A stretch of 62,897 nucleotides of DNA. Source: Bacteroidales bacterium (GTDB taxonomy: Bacteria; Bacteroidota; Bacteroidia; Bacteroidales; F082). The DNA is taken from NCBI GenBank assembly GCA_017537965.1, contig JAFYJV010000015.1, forward strand, positions 1 through 62,897, written 5' to 3'. Within the stretch, counting starts at the first letter, position 1. Each line of letters opens with the position of its first letter. Made by a program: the position numbers and the translations under genes. This document shows positions 16,950 through 26,054 of this stretch, piece after piece. Under the pieces are notes generated by a model. That model saw nothing but the letters and a program-made list of their open reading frames with translations, made no database searches and was not told where the DNA came from.

Positions 16950-17726
16950 CTACAAAGCGGTTTCCTTTGCTTCTTTCCAGATGGAAAGCATCTCCTCAAT
17001 AGATAGATGCTGAACTCCCCTGCCACTTTCGCGTGCTTTGCGCTCCAGATAATTGAACCGCTCGCGGAACTTCCTGTCGGTCTTCTCCAATGCATCGTCG
17101 GGATTCACGCCAATATAGATGCCATAGGCAGCCAACGCAAACAGCAAGTCGCCATATTCAGCCTCAATACGCTCCTGGTTGTCGGGTTTGTCCAGTTCGG
17201 AAAACAGCTCCTTCTTCTCCTCTTCCACCTTCTCCCAGGCCTGGGCGGCGTCTTTCCACCGAAAGCCCACACCAGCAGTCTTCTGATGCATACGGTAGGC
17301 CTTCAACAACGAGGGCAGACCTGCAGGCACTCCGCCCAACACACTGCGGTTGTGTTCGCGTTCCAGTTTGATCTTTTCCCAATTCTTCTCCACTTGCTCG
17401 GCATTCTCCACTTTCTCATTACCGAAAATGTGTGGATGTCGCACTACCATCTTGTCGCAGATGCCGTTGAGCACATCCGTGATGTCAAAGGCGCCTTTTT
17501 CCGAACCTATCTTCGCATAAAATACCAGATGCAACATCAGGTCTCCCAACTCTTTCTTCACCTCATCCAAGTTCCCGGCAAGGATCGCCTCACTCAACTC
17601 AAATGTCTCCTCAATGGTCAGGTGGCGCAAACTTTCGATCGTTTGGATGCTGTCCCAAGGACATCCAGCCCTTACTCGATCCATGATGTCAAGCAACCTC
17701 TGAAATGCTTCAAGTCGTTTATCCAT
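16950..17726 (-). CDS. mazG: Nucleoside triphosphate pyrophosphohydrolase MazG
   Basis: 258 residues from ATG 17726 (MDKRLEAFQRLLDIMDRV). The diagnostic CPWDSIQTIESLRHLTIEET, ELSEAI and KKELGDLMLHLVF motifs are present in the N-terminal MazG domain, and a second, more divergent copy (ERIEAEYGDLLFAL) follows near residue 190. The protein hydrolyses NTPs to NMPs and pyrophosphate, a house-cleaning activity. A TTG codon three codons upstream is possible but less likely. It is transcribed divergently from the PagL-like gene. Confidence 0.92.
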   Translation of the reverse strand: MDKRLEAFQRLLDIMDRVRAGCPWDSIQTIESLRHLTIEETFELSEAILAGNLDEVKKELGDLMLHLVFYAKIGSEKGAFDITDVLNGICDKMVVRHPHIFGNEKVENAEQVEKNWEKIKLEREHNRSVLGGVPAGLPSLLKAYRMHQKTAGVGFRWKDAAQAWEKVEEEKKELFSELDKPDNQERIEAEYGDLLFALAAYGIYIGVNPDDALEKTDRKFRERFNYLERKARESGRGVQHLSIEEMLSIWKEAKETAL

Positions 17727-17746
17727 ATCGGTCAATTAAAATTGTG

Positions 17747-17754
17747 CAAAAATA
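17747..17754 (-). promoter_or_regulatory. Promoter -7 box of mazG
   Basis: TATTTTTG on the minus strand, 20 nt before the ATG. Confidence 0.55.
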
Positions 17755-17792
17755 ATCATTTCAAAATAATACACAATATAATCTTAAATGAT

Positions 17793-17800
17793 TACTTTTG
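17793..17800 (+). promoter_or_regulatory. Promoter -7 box of the PagL-like gene
   Basis: TACTTTTG, 15 nt before the ATG at 17816. A 6-bp inverted repeat ATCATT/AATGAT (17755-17760 and 17787-17792) lies between the divergent boxes. Confidence 0.55.
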
Positions 17801-17815
17801 TAAATTCATATCAGA

Positions 17816-19075
17816 ATGAAGAGAAAGACAGCATATATCGCCCTATGGACACTGCTCTTGCTTCTAACGGGCATTCAAGTCAAGGGGCAGAATTATCAGT
17901 GGCTTTCAAACAAAAACTTCCTGATGGAGGTTAGGGGTCACTATGGTGTCTTTTACCATCATCATTTTGAAATGGAGCACTTCAACGCACACTTCCCTGC
18001 TTTCGAGTGTTCACTCTACAAAGGCACTTTTGGCGAGAAAGAATGGGAAGCGGCATACAATTACCCCTACATCGGACTCAGCTTCTACTACTCGGGGCTC
18101 GGCGGATTCGACGAGATCGGCAAGGTGTTTGCCTTGTATCCTTTCATCAACTACCCGCTGCTCTTCAACGACCGCCACATGCTCTCATTCAAGCTGGGCG
18201 CGGGATTAGGCTATCTCACACAAAAGTTCGACCACACCGAAAACCATTACAACTTCTCCATCGGATCCAACCTCAACGCTGCGGTCAACATCTCGTTCGA
18301 ATACCGGCTGAAGATCAACAAAACGCTTACCTCCGTGGCCTCTTTCGGCCTCACCCATTTCTCAAACGGCGCCACCAAGTCGCCCAACTACGGACTGAAC
18401 ACCTTCAGCGGTGCATGGGGCTTTTCCTATTATTTCACAGCGCCAAGACTCAATTTCGATCCTGTACGCAGACCCGATTACTACAAGTTCGAATTCGATG
18501 GCAAACGCTGGTTTTCCATCGATCTCGACTATGGCATCGGAGTCAAAGACGTCTCACAGACTTTCGGCAACAATGAACGTTATTTGGTCCACGACCTTTC
18601 GACACATGTTCTCTTGCGTTTCACCAACTACAGCCGCGCGGGAGTCAGTCTCTCTTTCGTCAAGGACAACTCCGACAAGGCACTCCCCAACGCGCCCGAC
18701 CCCAACAGCACCAAGGAATACCAATGGATCAAACCCAATGTCGCGCTATGCTACTCCATGACCATGGAACGCCTGTCATTCATTTTTGAGCTGGGCCTGC
18801 ATCTCGACTTGCGTTATAGCAGCAACCAACATAATTTTTTCAACGACCACCTTCTCAAGCCTTTGGGGATGGTCACCGACCTCAGCAAGGGCAAGACGTT
18901 TCAAAAGGTCACCATCCGATACGAGCTCTTCGACAACGTTTTCGCCAACATTGGACTGACCACCCATCTTGCCAGGGCCGACCACCTCTGCTTCGGCTTA
19001 GGATACCGATTCAATCAGAAATATTATCTCAACAAACATGCAAAAAGTTCCATCCATATTCCTGGTGTTCATTAG
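17816..19075 (+). CDS. PagL-like lipid A deacylase / acyloxyacyl hydrolase, outer membrane
   Basis: 419 residues with a signal peptide (IALWTLLLLLTGIQVKGQ) and alternating amphipathic strands. The motif THFSNGATKSPNYGLN near residue 180 matches the His-Ser catalytic region of PagL-type 3-O-deacylases (HxSN). These enzymes trim acyl chains from lipid A in the outer leaflet. The protein is about twice the length of Pseudomonas PagL, but long forms are usual in Bacteroidota; the extra C-terminal half has further beta-strands. Its 3' end overlaps the next gene by 38 nt, implying coupled expression. Confidence 0.8.
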   Translation: MKRKTAYIALWTLLLLLTGIQVKGQNYQWLSNKNFLMEVRGHYGVFYHHHFEMEHFNAHFPAFECSLYKGTFGEKEWEAAYNYPYIGLSFYYSGLGGFDEIGKVFALYPFINYPLLFNDRHMLSFKLGAGLGYLTQKFDHTENHYNFSIGSNLNAAVNISFEYRLKINKTLTSVASFGLTHFSNGATKSPNYGLNTFSGAWGFSYYFTAPRLNFDPVRRPDYYKFEFDGKRWFSIDLDYGIGVKDVSQTFGNNERYLVHDLSTHVLLRFTNYSRAGVSLSFVKDNSDKALPNAPDPNSTKEYQWIKPNVALCYSMTMERLSFIFELGLHLDLRYSSNQHNFFNDHLLKPLGMVTDLSKGKTFQKVTIRYELFDNVFANIGLTTHLARADHLCFGLGYRFNQKYYLNKHAKSSIHIPGVH

Positions 19076-19871
19076 TCTATTGCTTGCCTCGTGCAGCAAG
19101 GACGTGTTTTTCACCAATGGCCCCACCGTCGAAGAAGACAGGTTGGTTGAAGGTCATTTCCGATTCTTGGAGATGCACGACAACGTCAATGTCCGACTGG
19201 TCCACCGCGACAGGCAAGACAATCCAGACCTCACTCCCATCCATATCGAAACGGGAGAGAACCTCATACCCAAAATCCGCACCGCAATCCATGGCGACAC
19301 CCTGACGATTGGCAACGACAACACCCTCAACTGGCTGCGCAACTACGACTATCCACTCAACGTGACCGTTTATTATGACTCCATTTACAAGATCACTTTC
19401 GACTCCAATGGCGACCTTGTGACCGACACCCTCCGAGGGATGGTTTCACATGACGAAGGCAACTCGCTGACCACCATCCGCGTCAACATCATAGGAGGCT
19501 CAGGGAACCTCAACCTGGCAGTCCATTGCCAACGTCTGCATACCAACTACGAGTTCGGAACCGCCTGCCTCACCACCAAGGGCAGCGCGCGTATCGCCTA
19601 CACCACCACCAACTACAATAGCCACGGCCCCATCGACGACTTGGCATTGGAGACCAACATCCATTACATCTATGCCTACGGGACCAACGACATCAAGGTA
19701 AAAGCCTTCCATGAAATCCAGGCACGGAACCAGAACAACGGATCAATCTATTATCTGAAATACATAGGGAAACGATGGAACTATCAAACGCAGAGCTTTG
19801 ACGACGTCCATTGTCCCGAAGTGGTCAATTCCGACGGGCACAACATCTTTCCTATCGAACAGGATCAATAG
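19038..19871 (+). CDS. GIN-domain (DUF2807-like) lipoprotein
   Basis: 277 residues. The signal [13 protein letters not shown] ends in a lipobox Cys. The following [19 protein letters not shown] and [15 protein letters not shown] match the start of head-GIN domains, which continue as a right-handed repeat of short beta-strands ([21 protein letters not shown]). Family members are periplasmic or surface proteins of unknown role, often near envelope-maintenance genes. Its end overlaps the convergent proS gene by 7 nt. Function not known beyond the domain call. Confidence 0.8.
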   Translation: MQKVPSIFLVFISLLLASCSKDVFFTNGPTVEEDRLVEGHFRFLEMHDNVNVRLVHRDRQDNPDLTPIHIETGENLIPKIRTAIHGDTLTIGNDNTLNWLRNYDYPLNVTVYYDSIYKITFDSNGDLVTDTLRGMVSHDEGNSLTTIRVNIIGGSGNLNLAVHCQRLHTNYEFGTACLTTKGSARIAYTTTNYNSHGPIDDLALETNIHYIYAYGTNDIKVKAFHEIQARNQNNGSIYYLKYIGKRWNYQTQSFDDVHCPEVVNSDGHNIFPIEQDQ

Positions 19872-21337
19872 GCCTTCGCGAAATAGACTTTCATCTTGGC
19901 GGGCTTGCCTGAATACACATCCACGCCTTCTTCTTCCTTGACATCCAACGGGATGAAACGCAAGGTGGCCTTGGTCTCTTCCTTGATCTTCAGCTCGGTC
20001 TCAGTGGTGCCATCCCAGAAGGCATGAACGAAGCCGCCTTTCTCAATCTGCGCCTTGAACTCATCCCAAGTGTTGACTTCGAAAGTATTGTCATTGCGGT
20101 ATTTCAGCGCTTTCTGGAACAGGTTCACCTGAATCTCATCCATCAAGCCGAGCACCTTGCCGACGATACCGTCGTAGGAAGCCGACTCTTTAGTCATGGT
20201 GTCACGACGAGCCACTTCAACGGTATTGTTGCTCACATCGCGAGGACCGACCACCAGACGCACCGGCACGCCCTTCAGCTCCCACTCGTGGAACTTGAAG
20301 CCTGGCTTCTGGGTATCGCGGTCGTCGAACTTCACACGGAGCCCGGCGTTGACCAGCTGTTGCTTCATCTCTTCACAACGGGCAAAAGTCAAGGCTTTCT
20401 CTTCGTCGTTCTTGTAAATCGGCACGATCACCACTTGGATCGGGGCGATCTTGGGTGGCAGCACCAGGCCGTCGTCGTCGGAGTGCGACATGATCAAGGC
20501 ACCCATCAAGCGGGTGGAGACGCCCCACGAGGTGGCCCATACGTATTCAAGCTTGTTTTCCTTGTTGAGGAACTTCACGTCGAAAGCCTTGGCGAAGTTC
20601 TGTCCCAAGAAATGAGAAGTGCCTGCCTGCAAGGCCTTGCCGTCTTGCATCATGGCCTCGATGCAGTAGGTGTTCAAGGCACCGGCGAAGCGCTCGTTGG
20701 CCGACTTCACGCCTTGATATACGGGGATGGCCAGGAACTTCTCGGCGAAATCGGTATAGACGCCAAGCATCTTTTGGGCTTCGGCCTCGGCCTCTTCCAT
20801 GGTGGCGTGGGCCGTGTGACCTTCCTGCCACAGGAACTCAGCAGTGCGGAGGAAGAGACGGGTACGCATCTCCCAGCGAACCACGTTGGCCCATTGGTTG
20901 CAGAGGATGGGAAGGTCGCGATAGCTCTTCACCCAGTTGCGGTAGGTGTCCCAAATGATGGTCTCGGAAGTAGGACGCACGATCAGCTCCTCTTCAAGCT
21001 TGGCAGAAGGATCCACAACCACGCCGTTGCCATTGGGATCATTCATCAGACGATGATGCGTCACCACGGCACACTCCTTGGCGAAGCCTTCCACGTGGTC
21101 GGCCTCACGGCTGAAGAAACTCTTGGGGATGAAAAGCGGGAAATAGGCGTTCACATGCCCCGTTTCCTTGAACATCTTGTCAAGGGCGTCGTGCATGAAT
21201 TCCCAAATCGCATAACCGTAGGGTTTGATCACCATGCATCCTCTAACAGCGGACTGTTCCGCCAAATCAGCCTTCACAACTAAGTCGTTGTACCATTGCG
21301 AATAATTTTCTGCGCGAGTCGTTAATTCCTTTGCCAT
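19865..21337 (-). CDS. proS: Prolyl-tRNA synthetase, short (archaeal/eukaryotic-like) type
   Basis: 490 residues. Class II motifs are visible: motif 2 region [20 protein letters not shown], the [15 protein letters not shown]/proline-binding segment, and [13 protein letters not shown]. The anticodon-binding domain carries [12 protein letters not shown], and the C-terminal zinc-type domain ends in KVYFAKAY, as in ProS type 3 enzymes. It charges tRNA-Pro. The gene is complete and stands alone with its own promoter. Confidence 0.96.
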   Translation of the reverse strand: MAKELTTRAENYSQWYNDLVVKADLAEQSAVRGCMVIKPYGYAIWEFMHDALDKMFKETGHVNAYFPLFIPKSFFSREADHVEGFAKECAVVTHHRLMNDPNGNGVVVDPSAKLEEELIVRPTSETIIWDTYRNWVKSYRDLPILCNQWANVVRWEMRTRLFLRTAEFLWQEGHTAHATMEEAEAEAQKMLGVYTDFAEKFLAIPVYQGVKSANERFAGALNTYCIEAMMQDGKALQAGTSHFLGQNFAKAFDVKFLNKENKLEYVWATSWGVSTRLMGALIMSHSDDDGLVLPPKIAPIQVVIVPIYKNDEEKALTFARCEEMKQQLVNAGLRVKFDDRDTQKPGFKFHEWELKGVPVRLVVGPRDVSNNTVEVARRDTMTKESASYDGIVGKVLGLMDEIQVNLFQKALKYRNDNTFEVNTWDEFKAQIEKGGFVHAFWDGTTETELKIKEETKATLRFIPLDVKEEEGVDVYSGKPAKMKVYFAKAY

Positions 21338-21380
21338 CTTGGTATAATATTTGTATAATAATTCAGTTTGTTTGAGACTG

Positions 21381-21388
21381 CAAAAATA
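21381..21388 (-). promoter_or_regulatory. Promoter -7 box of proS
   Basis: TATTTTTG on the minus strand, 43 nt before the ATG at 21337. Confidence 0.5.
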
Positions 21389-21416
21389 GAAAATAAATCA
21401 TAAAATACATCACAAA

Positions 21417-22745
21417 ATGAAAGCAAGAAACATTATTACAATCCTTTTGGCAGCCGTAGTCATGGCGGGTTGCTCTTCCAGCAAGAAGATGGCGTATGAC
21501 GACACCTACTATTCGCCCTACAAGACCTCACAGCGGCAGCAGGCACGGAACGGTGGCGCAATCACCCCTAGCACCGGCAGCTACGATTATCAGGCCTATT
21601 ACTCCGACAGCAAGAACTTTGAAGCGAACGTGGATCCTGTTTATCGGACTACCGAGACCGTGACCGACACCAACGGCGTGGTTTACACCACCACCGAGAC
21701 CTATTATGATGCCGACTTCGCAGCCCGCATCAAGCGTTTCGGAACCGAAGCCTCCAGTACCTTGGACTATTATGACGACTATTATACCAGCGGAGGCAAC
21801 ACCTATTATATTATTGACAACGACCCTTGGAACTGGGGATTCTATCCATACCGTCCGGCCTACTACTACGATTATTATTATTCGCCAGGCTTCTACATCG
21901 GATTCGGCTATCCATACTACAGCTATTGGTACAGCCCTTGGTACCGTCCCTACTACTGGTATGACTACTACTGGAGTTGGTACAATCCTTTCTGGTACCA
22001 TCCACATCATCACCATCACCACCATCATCACGACGCGGGATGGGGTCGTGACTGGAACGGCATCAACGGCCACAACGGCATCCAACACAACGACTTCAAC
22101 CAATATGTCGCCTCTGTACGCCGCAACAACACCGCAAGCTCGTTGAGCCACCGTGCCACCAATGGCGGAGGTGTCAGCAGAAACGCCAGCGTCGGCACAA
22201 CCGGCAGGTCCAGCAGCCTCAGTGGCAACAGCACTTCCAGACCAACAGTCAACAGGCCCACTGCCAGCAACACTCGGCCCAGCACTTCAACACGGCCTTC
22301 GGTCTCCAATCGTCCCACGACTTCAACACGACCCAGCAGCACCAGCAACCGCCAAGAAACCAACACAGGACGCAAGACTTACACCTCGCCCAGCGAAAGC
22401 CGTCCGTCACGCACCAGCTCCGAATACGTTCGCCCGCAAGGCAGCCAGTCATCGAGCAGCCGTCCCTCCAACAGCGGATCCGTCAATAGGAACAGCAGCA
22501 GCCGCAACAACAGCGGGACTTCCAGCATGAACCGCAGCTCATCCTCCAGAAACAGCTCCAGCACTTACTCCAGAAGCAGTTCCAGCAACTCATCTAGAAG
22601 CAGTTCCAGCAGTTCTTCAAGAGGCAGCAGCTATAGCAGCGGTAGCAGCCACAGCAGCAGTAGCGGTGGAGGAAGAAGCAGCAGCGGTAGCAGCAGCAGT
22701 GGACGCAGCAGCGGTGGCGGAGGAAGTCACGGCGGAAGACGCTAA
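21417..22745 (+). CDS. Low-complexity Tyr/His/Ser-rich lipoprotein of unknown function
   Basis: 442 residues. The lipobox is VVMAGC (Cys19). Residues about 30-130 are ordinary and polar. Residues 130-200 are dominated by Tyr, Trp and Pro (for example YWYSPWYRPYYWYDYYW), followed by a tract of nine His (HPHHHHHHHHHD). The C-terminal ~200 residues are Ser/Arg/Asn/Thr-rich, ending in long Ser runs and RSSGGGGSHGGRR. The DNA of the tail (22490-22740) is a degenerate AGC trinucleotide repeat, which could vary in length. No known catalytic domain. The composition suggests a disordered, possibly metal-binding or surface-coat protein; this is inference. Similar low-complexity lipoproteins occur in other Bacteroidales. 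Confidence 0.8.
   Translation: MKARNIITILLAAVVMAGCSSSKKMAYDDTYYSPYKTSQRQQARNGGAITPSTGSYDYQAYYSDSKNFEANVDPVYRTTETVTDTNGVVYTTTETYYDADFAARIKRFGTEASSTLDYYDDYYTSGGNTYYIIDNDPWNWGFYPYRPAYYYDYYYSPGFYIGFGYPYYSYWYSPWYRPYYWYDYYWSWYNPFWYHPHHHHHHHHHDAGWGRDWNGINGHNGIQHNDFNQYVASVRRNNTASSLSHRATNGGGVSRNASVGTTGRSSSLSGNSTSRPTVNRPTASNTRPSTSTRPSVSNRPTTSTRPSSTSNRQETNTGRKTYTSPSESRPSRTSSEYVRPQGSQSSSSRPSNSGSVNRNSSSRNNSGTSSMNRSSSSRNSSSTYSRSSSSNSSRSSSSSSSRGSSYSSGSSHSSSSGGGRSSSGSSSSGRSSGGGGSHGGRR
22490..22740 (+). repeat. Degenerate AGC-type trinucleotide repeat encoding poly-Ser
   Basis: Repeated AGC/AGT codons interspersed with AGA and GGC make up most of this stretch in the coding frame of the Ser-rich lipoprotein. 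Confidence 0.65.
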
Positions 22746-22786
22746 TCCATAAAAGGAAAAAAGAGTTCAAATTACCATAATTAAAT

Positions 22787-22825
22787 CGAAAGGACTATCT
22801 TTGCAGGGCGAAGATAGTCCTTTCG
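22787..22825. repeat. Perfect 15-bp inverted repeat around a promoter
   Basis: Arms CGAAAGGACTATCTT (22787-22801) and AAGATAGTCCTTTCG (22811-22825) are exact reverse complements with a 9-nt loop. The left arm contains most of the -7 box of the FadL-like gene. It could be an operator, or a hairpin ending the upstream gene; there is no long T tract. Confidence 0.85.
22796..22803 (+). promoter_or_regulatory. Promoter -7 box of the FadL-like gene
   Basis: TATCTTTG, 43 nt before the ATG at 22847, embedded in a perfect inverted repeat. Confidence 0.55.
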
Positions 22826-22846
22826 CATTATCGACATCTTGTTTTG

Positions 22847-24352
22847 ATGAGATCTATCTACATATTATCGGCACTCCTTCTCATGACTCTCGGACTGCAC
22901 GCCCAAGGCGTTGACGACGCCATCCTCAACGCCACGACGTACTACGAAGGCACAGGAAGAAGTCTCGCCATGGGCAATGCCACAGGAGCCATGGGAGGCG
23001 ACATCACCGCGACATGCATCAACCCCGCCGGACTCGGACTCTACCGCACAGGCGAGATGACCTTCACCACAGGATTGCAGCACAACCTGATGCGATCATC
23101 CTATTACGACAACATCCAATATGCAGGAAAGACCAATGTCTCCATCCCCAACTTCGGCTATGTACTCGCCCTGGAATGCAGCAACTACAAGCCCCTTCGC
23201 TTCCTGCAGATGGCAATAGGGCTCACCCGCACCAACGACTTCGGCTACCGTTCCAACGTCCAAGGCATGAACCCAAACAGCTCCTTTATCGATGCTTACC
23301 TTCAAACCCTTGACGGCATCGACGAGCTTTACGAGCCATATTCCAATGTAGAGACCTATCTCAGCGAGAACTACCCTTATACCTTGCACCCCGCTTGGCG
23401 CGCATTTCTCATCGACCGATTCCACGACTCGCTCGGCTACTACTTCGACAGTCCCATCCCTCCGGGAAACGTCAATCAGTATGACAAGCTGACGTCGAAA
23501 GGACGCTCAGAAGAGTGGACCTTCGCCATCAGCGCCAATATCAAGGAGAAACTGTATATCGGCACCAGCATGGGCCTGACACACATCAAACGAATCAGCA
23601 CGCGCACCTATTCAGAGACCCCACAGGATCCCAACGACAGCCACAACAGCTTCAAAAGTTGGTCGTTCGAGGAGGAGTTGAAAGACAACGCATGGGGAAT
23701 CAACTTTAAAGCCGGCGTCATTTATTCTCCCATACACTGGCTTCGCTTAGGTGCCTCATGGCACACCCGAACAATTTACAACTTTGAAGAAAACTGGAAC
23801 ACAACAACCACTTCACAGTTGCTTGACAGCAATTTGGAAGACTATTACAAATACTACTCACCCACCCTTTACAACGACTACGTTTTCCGCACGCCAAATT
23901 CATTCATTGGCAGTGCTGCCTTCCTCTTCGGACAACGCGGCATGGTCACCGCCGACTTGGAATACATGAACTACGGCATGTCGAGGTTCTCAAGTTCCGT
24001 TCAAAGTTTCAGCGATGCCAACAATGACATCAAAGCGATCCTCAAGCCCACTTGCAACCTCCGAATAGGCACTGAATGGCGGTATTATCAGTATTTCATC
24101 CGTGGAGGCATGGCCTATTACGGCAGCCCATACGGCCTTGGCGATCGTTACAGAAGCGTCAAGAAACTCGCCCTCGGCATCGGATACGCCACCACCAGCG
24201 ATGTTTTCTGGGATTTCGCTTACGAATTGACGGAATCCACTTCGGGGTTTACTCCTTATCAGTGTTTTGTCGATGGAGAAAACATCGTGAGCGAAGCCGT
24301 CCAGCGTCAATGGCGAAACAAACTCGTCGCCACCATGAAGATCAGGTTATAA
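22847..24352 (+). CDS. FadL/OmpP1-like outer membrane beta-barrel protein
   Basis: 501 residues from ATG 22847, with signal peptide (YILSALLLMTLGLHAQG). The mature N-terminus (SLAMGNATGAMGGDITATCINPAGLGL) has the NPAGL motif typical of the OmpP1/FadL/TodX transporters and of their Bacteroidota relatives such as PorV. The rest alternates as transmembrane beta-strands and ends in a Phe/Leu-terminated strand (NKLVATMKIRL). Members move hydrophobic molecules across the outer membrane; PorV serves the T9SS. The substrate cannot be decided from sequence. A terminator follows. Confidence 0.82.
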   Translation: MRSIYILSALLLMTLGLHAQGVDDAILNATTYYEGTGRSLAMGNATGAMGGDITATCINPAGLGLYRTGEMTFTTGLQHNLMRSSYYDNIQYAGKTNVSIPNFGYVLALECSNYKPLRFLQMAIGLTRTNDFGYRSNVQGMNPNSSFIDAYLQTLDGIDELYEPYSNVETYLSENYPYTLHPAWRAFLIDRFHDSLGYYFDSPIPPGNVNQYDKLTSKGRSEEWTFAISANIKEKLYIGTSMGLTHIKRISTRTYSETPQDPNDSHNSFKSWSFEEELKDNAWGINFKAGVIYSPIHWLRLGASWHTRTIYNFEENWNTTTTSQLLDSNLEDYYKYYSPTLYNDYVFRTPNSFIGSAAFLFGQRGMVTADLEYMNYGMSRFSSSVQSFSDANNDIKAILKPTCNLRIGTEWRYYQYFIRGGMAYYGSPYGLGDRYRSVKKLALGIGYATTSDVFWDFAYELTESTSGFTPYQCFVDGENIVSEAVQRQWRNKLVATMKIRL

Positions 24353-24357
24353 AACAA

Positions 24358-24386
24358 AATAAGGTGGCCGTTTGGCCACCTTACTT
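24358..24386 (+). terminator. Terminator after the FadL-like gene
   Basis: AAGGTGGCC (24361-24369) pairs with GGCCACCTT (24374-24382) over a 4-nt loop, with AT-rich flanks. It lies between convergent genes and may act both ways. Confidence 0.8.
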
Positions 24387-24405
24387 AAACTCCCAAAACA
24401 ACTGA

Positions 24406-25194
24406 TCAATCGTGATAGTTGTCGATGATCGCCTTGTCAACCAAGATACGACCGCAGTACTCGCAGACGATGATCTTCTTGTGGGTGCAGATGTCCAACT
24501 GGTGTTGCGGCGGGATCTTGTTGAAGCAGCCACCGCAGGCGTCACGGGCAATGCCCACGACAGCCAAACCGTTACGTGCATTCTTGCGGATACGCTTGTA
24601 GGCGACGAGCAGACGGTCTTCGATGACGCTCTCGCATTCTGCTGAACGTTGCAGAAGGGCATCTTCCTCTTTCTGCGTGTCCTCGATGATCGACTGAAGT
24701 TCCTCCTTCTTTACGCCAAGATCGTTCTTGCGTTCTTCAAGACGTTGCTGAGCGGCGGCAATCTTGGTGGCGATTTCTTCCGACTTGGCAGTGGCCTCAC
24801 GGATTCTCTTTTCACTGAGTTGAATATCAAGTTGCTGATATTCGATTTCTTTACTCAGCGAATCGTATTCACGGTTGTTACGGACGTTGTTTTGTTGGTC
24901 CTCGTATTTCTTAATCAAGGCCTCTGCCTCTTTGATCTTGATCTTGTAGTTGGCGATGTCGGTCGCATGTTTCTTCGTCTCTTCCTGGAAATTCGTGATA
25001 CGGGTCTCCAGTCCGGCCACTTCGTCTTCCAGATCCTGGACCTCAAGCGGCAATTCGCCTCTATAGGCACGGATCTTGTCAATCTTTGAATTCACCTGCT
25101 GCAAGGTGTACAGGGCCTCTAACTTCTTTTCGATACTGACTTCCACCTGTTCTTCAGTGGGAGTGTTGTTCTTGACTTCTTTTTTCTCTACCAT
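24406..25194 (-). CDS. Coiled-coil protein with C4 zinc ribbon (CdsZ-like)
   Basis: 262 residues from ATG 25194 (MVEKKEVKNN). Residues 25-200 form a long antiparallel coiled coil rich in Glu, Lys and Gln. The C-terminus holds a four-Cys zinc ribbon: CGGCFNKIPPQ and VCEYCGRIL. The architecture is that of the c4-type zinc ribbon proteins related to chlamydial CdsZ. The cellular role in Bacteroidota is not established. The stop of the Nif3-like gene lies 14 nt upstream, so they are co-transcribed, a pairing seen widely in this phylum. Confidence 0.87.
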   Translation of the reverse strand: MVEKKEVKNNTPTEEQVEVSIEKKLEALYTLQQVNSKIDKIRAYRGELPLEVQDLEDEVAGLETRITNFQEETKKHATDIANYKIKIKEAEALIKKYEDQQNNVRNNREYDSLSKEIEYQQLDIQLSEKRIREATAKSEEIATKIAAAQQRLEERKNDLGVKKEELQSIIEDTQKEEDALLQRSAECESVIEDRLLVAYKRIRKNARNGLAVVGIARDACGGCFNKIPPQHQLDICTHKKIIVCEYCGRILVDKAIIDNYHD

Positions 25195-25208
25195 GGTATG
25201 AATCGAGT

Positions 25209-26000
25209 TTATCTTTTGCAAAAATAATGGACCGAGTTGGTGTTTGTCTCGGCAATTTCGGCTGCAAAGGTAGGAAATTTTTTCTGAATCAAGTCCTTAA
25301 TTAATTGTTTAGTGAATTGTTCGGTCTCAAAATGACCTCCATCGACCAGCAGGATGTTGTCGGGAGCGAAGAAGGTGTGGTACTTGATGTCAGCCGTAAG
25401 GTACGCGTCAACATGATGGACAAGGGCGTCATGGATAAAGGGACTTCCCGACCCGCCACAGAGGCCGACCGTGACGATCTTGCGCCCCGTAAGGTTGGAA
25501 TGGCGGACACACGGAGTGTCAAGACAATCTGCGACGAGAGCCAGGAAATCGGTTTCTTCCATCGGGGTCTTAAACTCGCCGACCATGCCAGCGCCACAAC
25601 ACTCCGGATCGGCCTGACTGGGCTGGAGCAGACGCAGATTGCGAAGTCCCAGCCGCTCTGCCAAGACCCGACTCACGCCAAGATGACAATTGTCGAGATT
25701 GGTGTGCATGGAGACGATGGAGATGTCGTGTTTGACGGCTTTGATCACCGTTCGTTCCTGGGCGGTCGCCGGCGTCAGGTGTTTCAGTCCGCTGAAGATC
25801 AGCGGATGATGGCTGACAATCAGGTCACACGACTTGGCGACCGCCTCGTCCACCACCTCTTCTGTCACATCCAGCGCAATCAACACTTTATGCGTCTCCG
25901 CATTCAAATCACCGACTTGAATTCCCGCATTGTCATAGTCTTCTTGCCACTGCAACGGAGCTATCTCCGTGATGCAGTCCACTATCTCCCTTACCGTCAT
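25209..26000 (-). CDS. Nif3-like (NIF3/YbgI family) dinuclear metal-centre protein
   Basis: 263 residues from ATG 26000 (MTVREIVDCITEIAPLQWQE). Metal ligands are visible in LIVSHHPLIFSGLKH and in the C-terminal GHFETEQF. NAGIQVGD and VGLCGGSGSPFIHDA are family signatures. The length fits the short form without the inserted PII-like domain. Proposed in other species to be a GTP cyclohydrolase-like or metal-dependent enzyme, but the activity is unsettled. Farther upstream in-frame starts lie beyond the promoter and are rejected. It is transcribed divergently from lpxK. Confidence 0.92.
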   Translation of the reverse strand: MTVREIVDCITEIAPLQWQEDYDNAGIQVGDLNAETHKVLIALDVTEEVVDEAVAKSCDLIVSHHPLIFSGLKHLTPATAQERTVIKAVKHDISIVSMHTNLDNCHLGVSRVLAERLGLRNLRLLQPSQADPECCGAGMVGEFKTPMEETDFLALVADCLDTPCVRHSNLTGRKIVTVGLCGGSGSPFIHDALVHHVDAYLTADIKYHTFFAPDNILLVDGGHFETEQFTKQLIKDLIQKKFPTFAAEIAETNTNSVHYFCKR

Positions 26001-26018
26001 ATTTTTCGAAATTTGGCT

Positions 26019-26026
26019 CAAAATTA
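26019..26026 (-). promoter_or_regulatory. Promoter -7 box of the Nif3/zinc-ribbon operon
   Basis: TAATTTTG on the minus strand, 18 nt before ATG 26000. It is one arm of a perfect inverted repeat with the lpxK box. Confidence 0.55.
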
Positions 26027-26038
26027 GAGAAAAATATC

Positions 26039-26046
26039 TAATTTTG
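26039..26046 (+). promoter_or_regulatory. Promoter -7 box of lpxK
   Basis: TAATTTTG, 8 nt before the ATG at 26055, so the lpxK transcript is probably leaderless or nearly so. Confidence 0.55.
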
Positions 26047-26054
26047 AATCCAAT

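Noticed and set aside
20024-21283. 419-codon open frame opposite proS
   Set aside because: Antisense to a complete class II synthetase gene; no recognisable domain or promoter.
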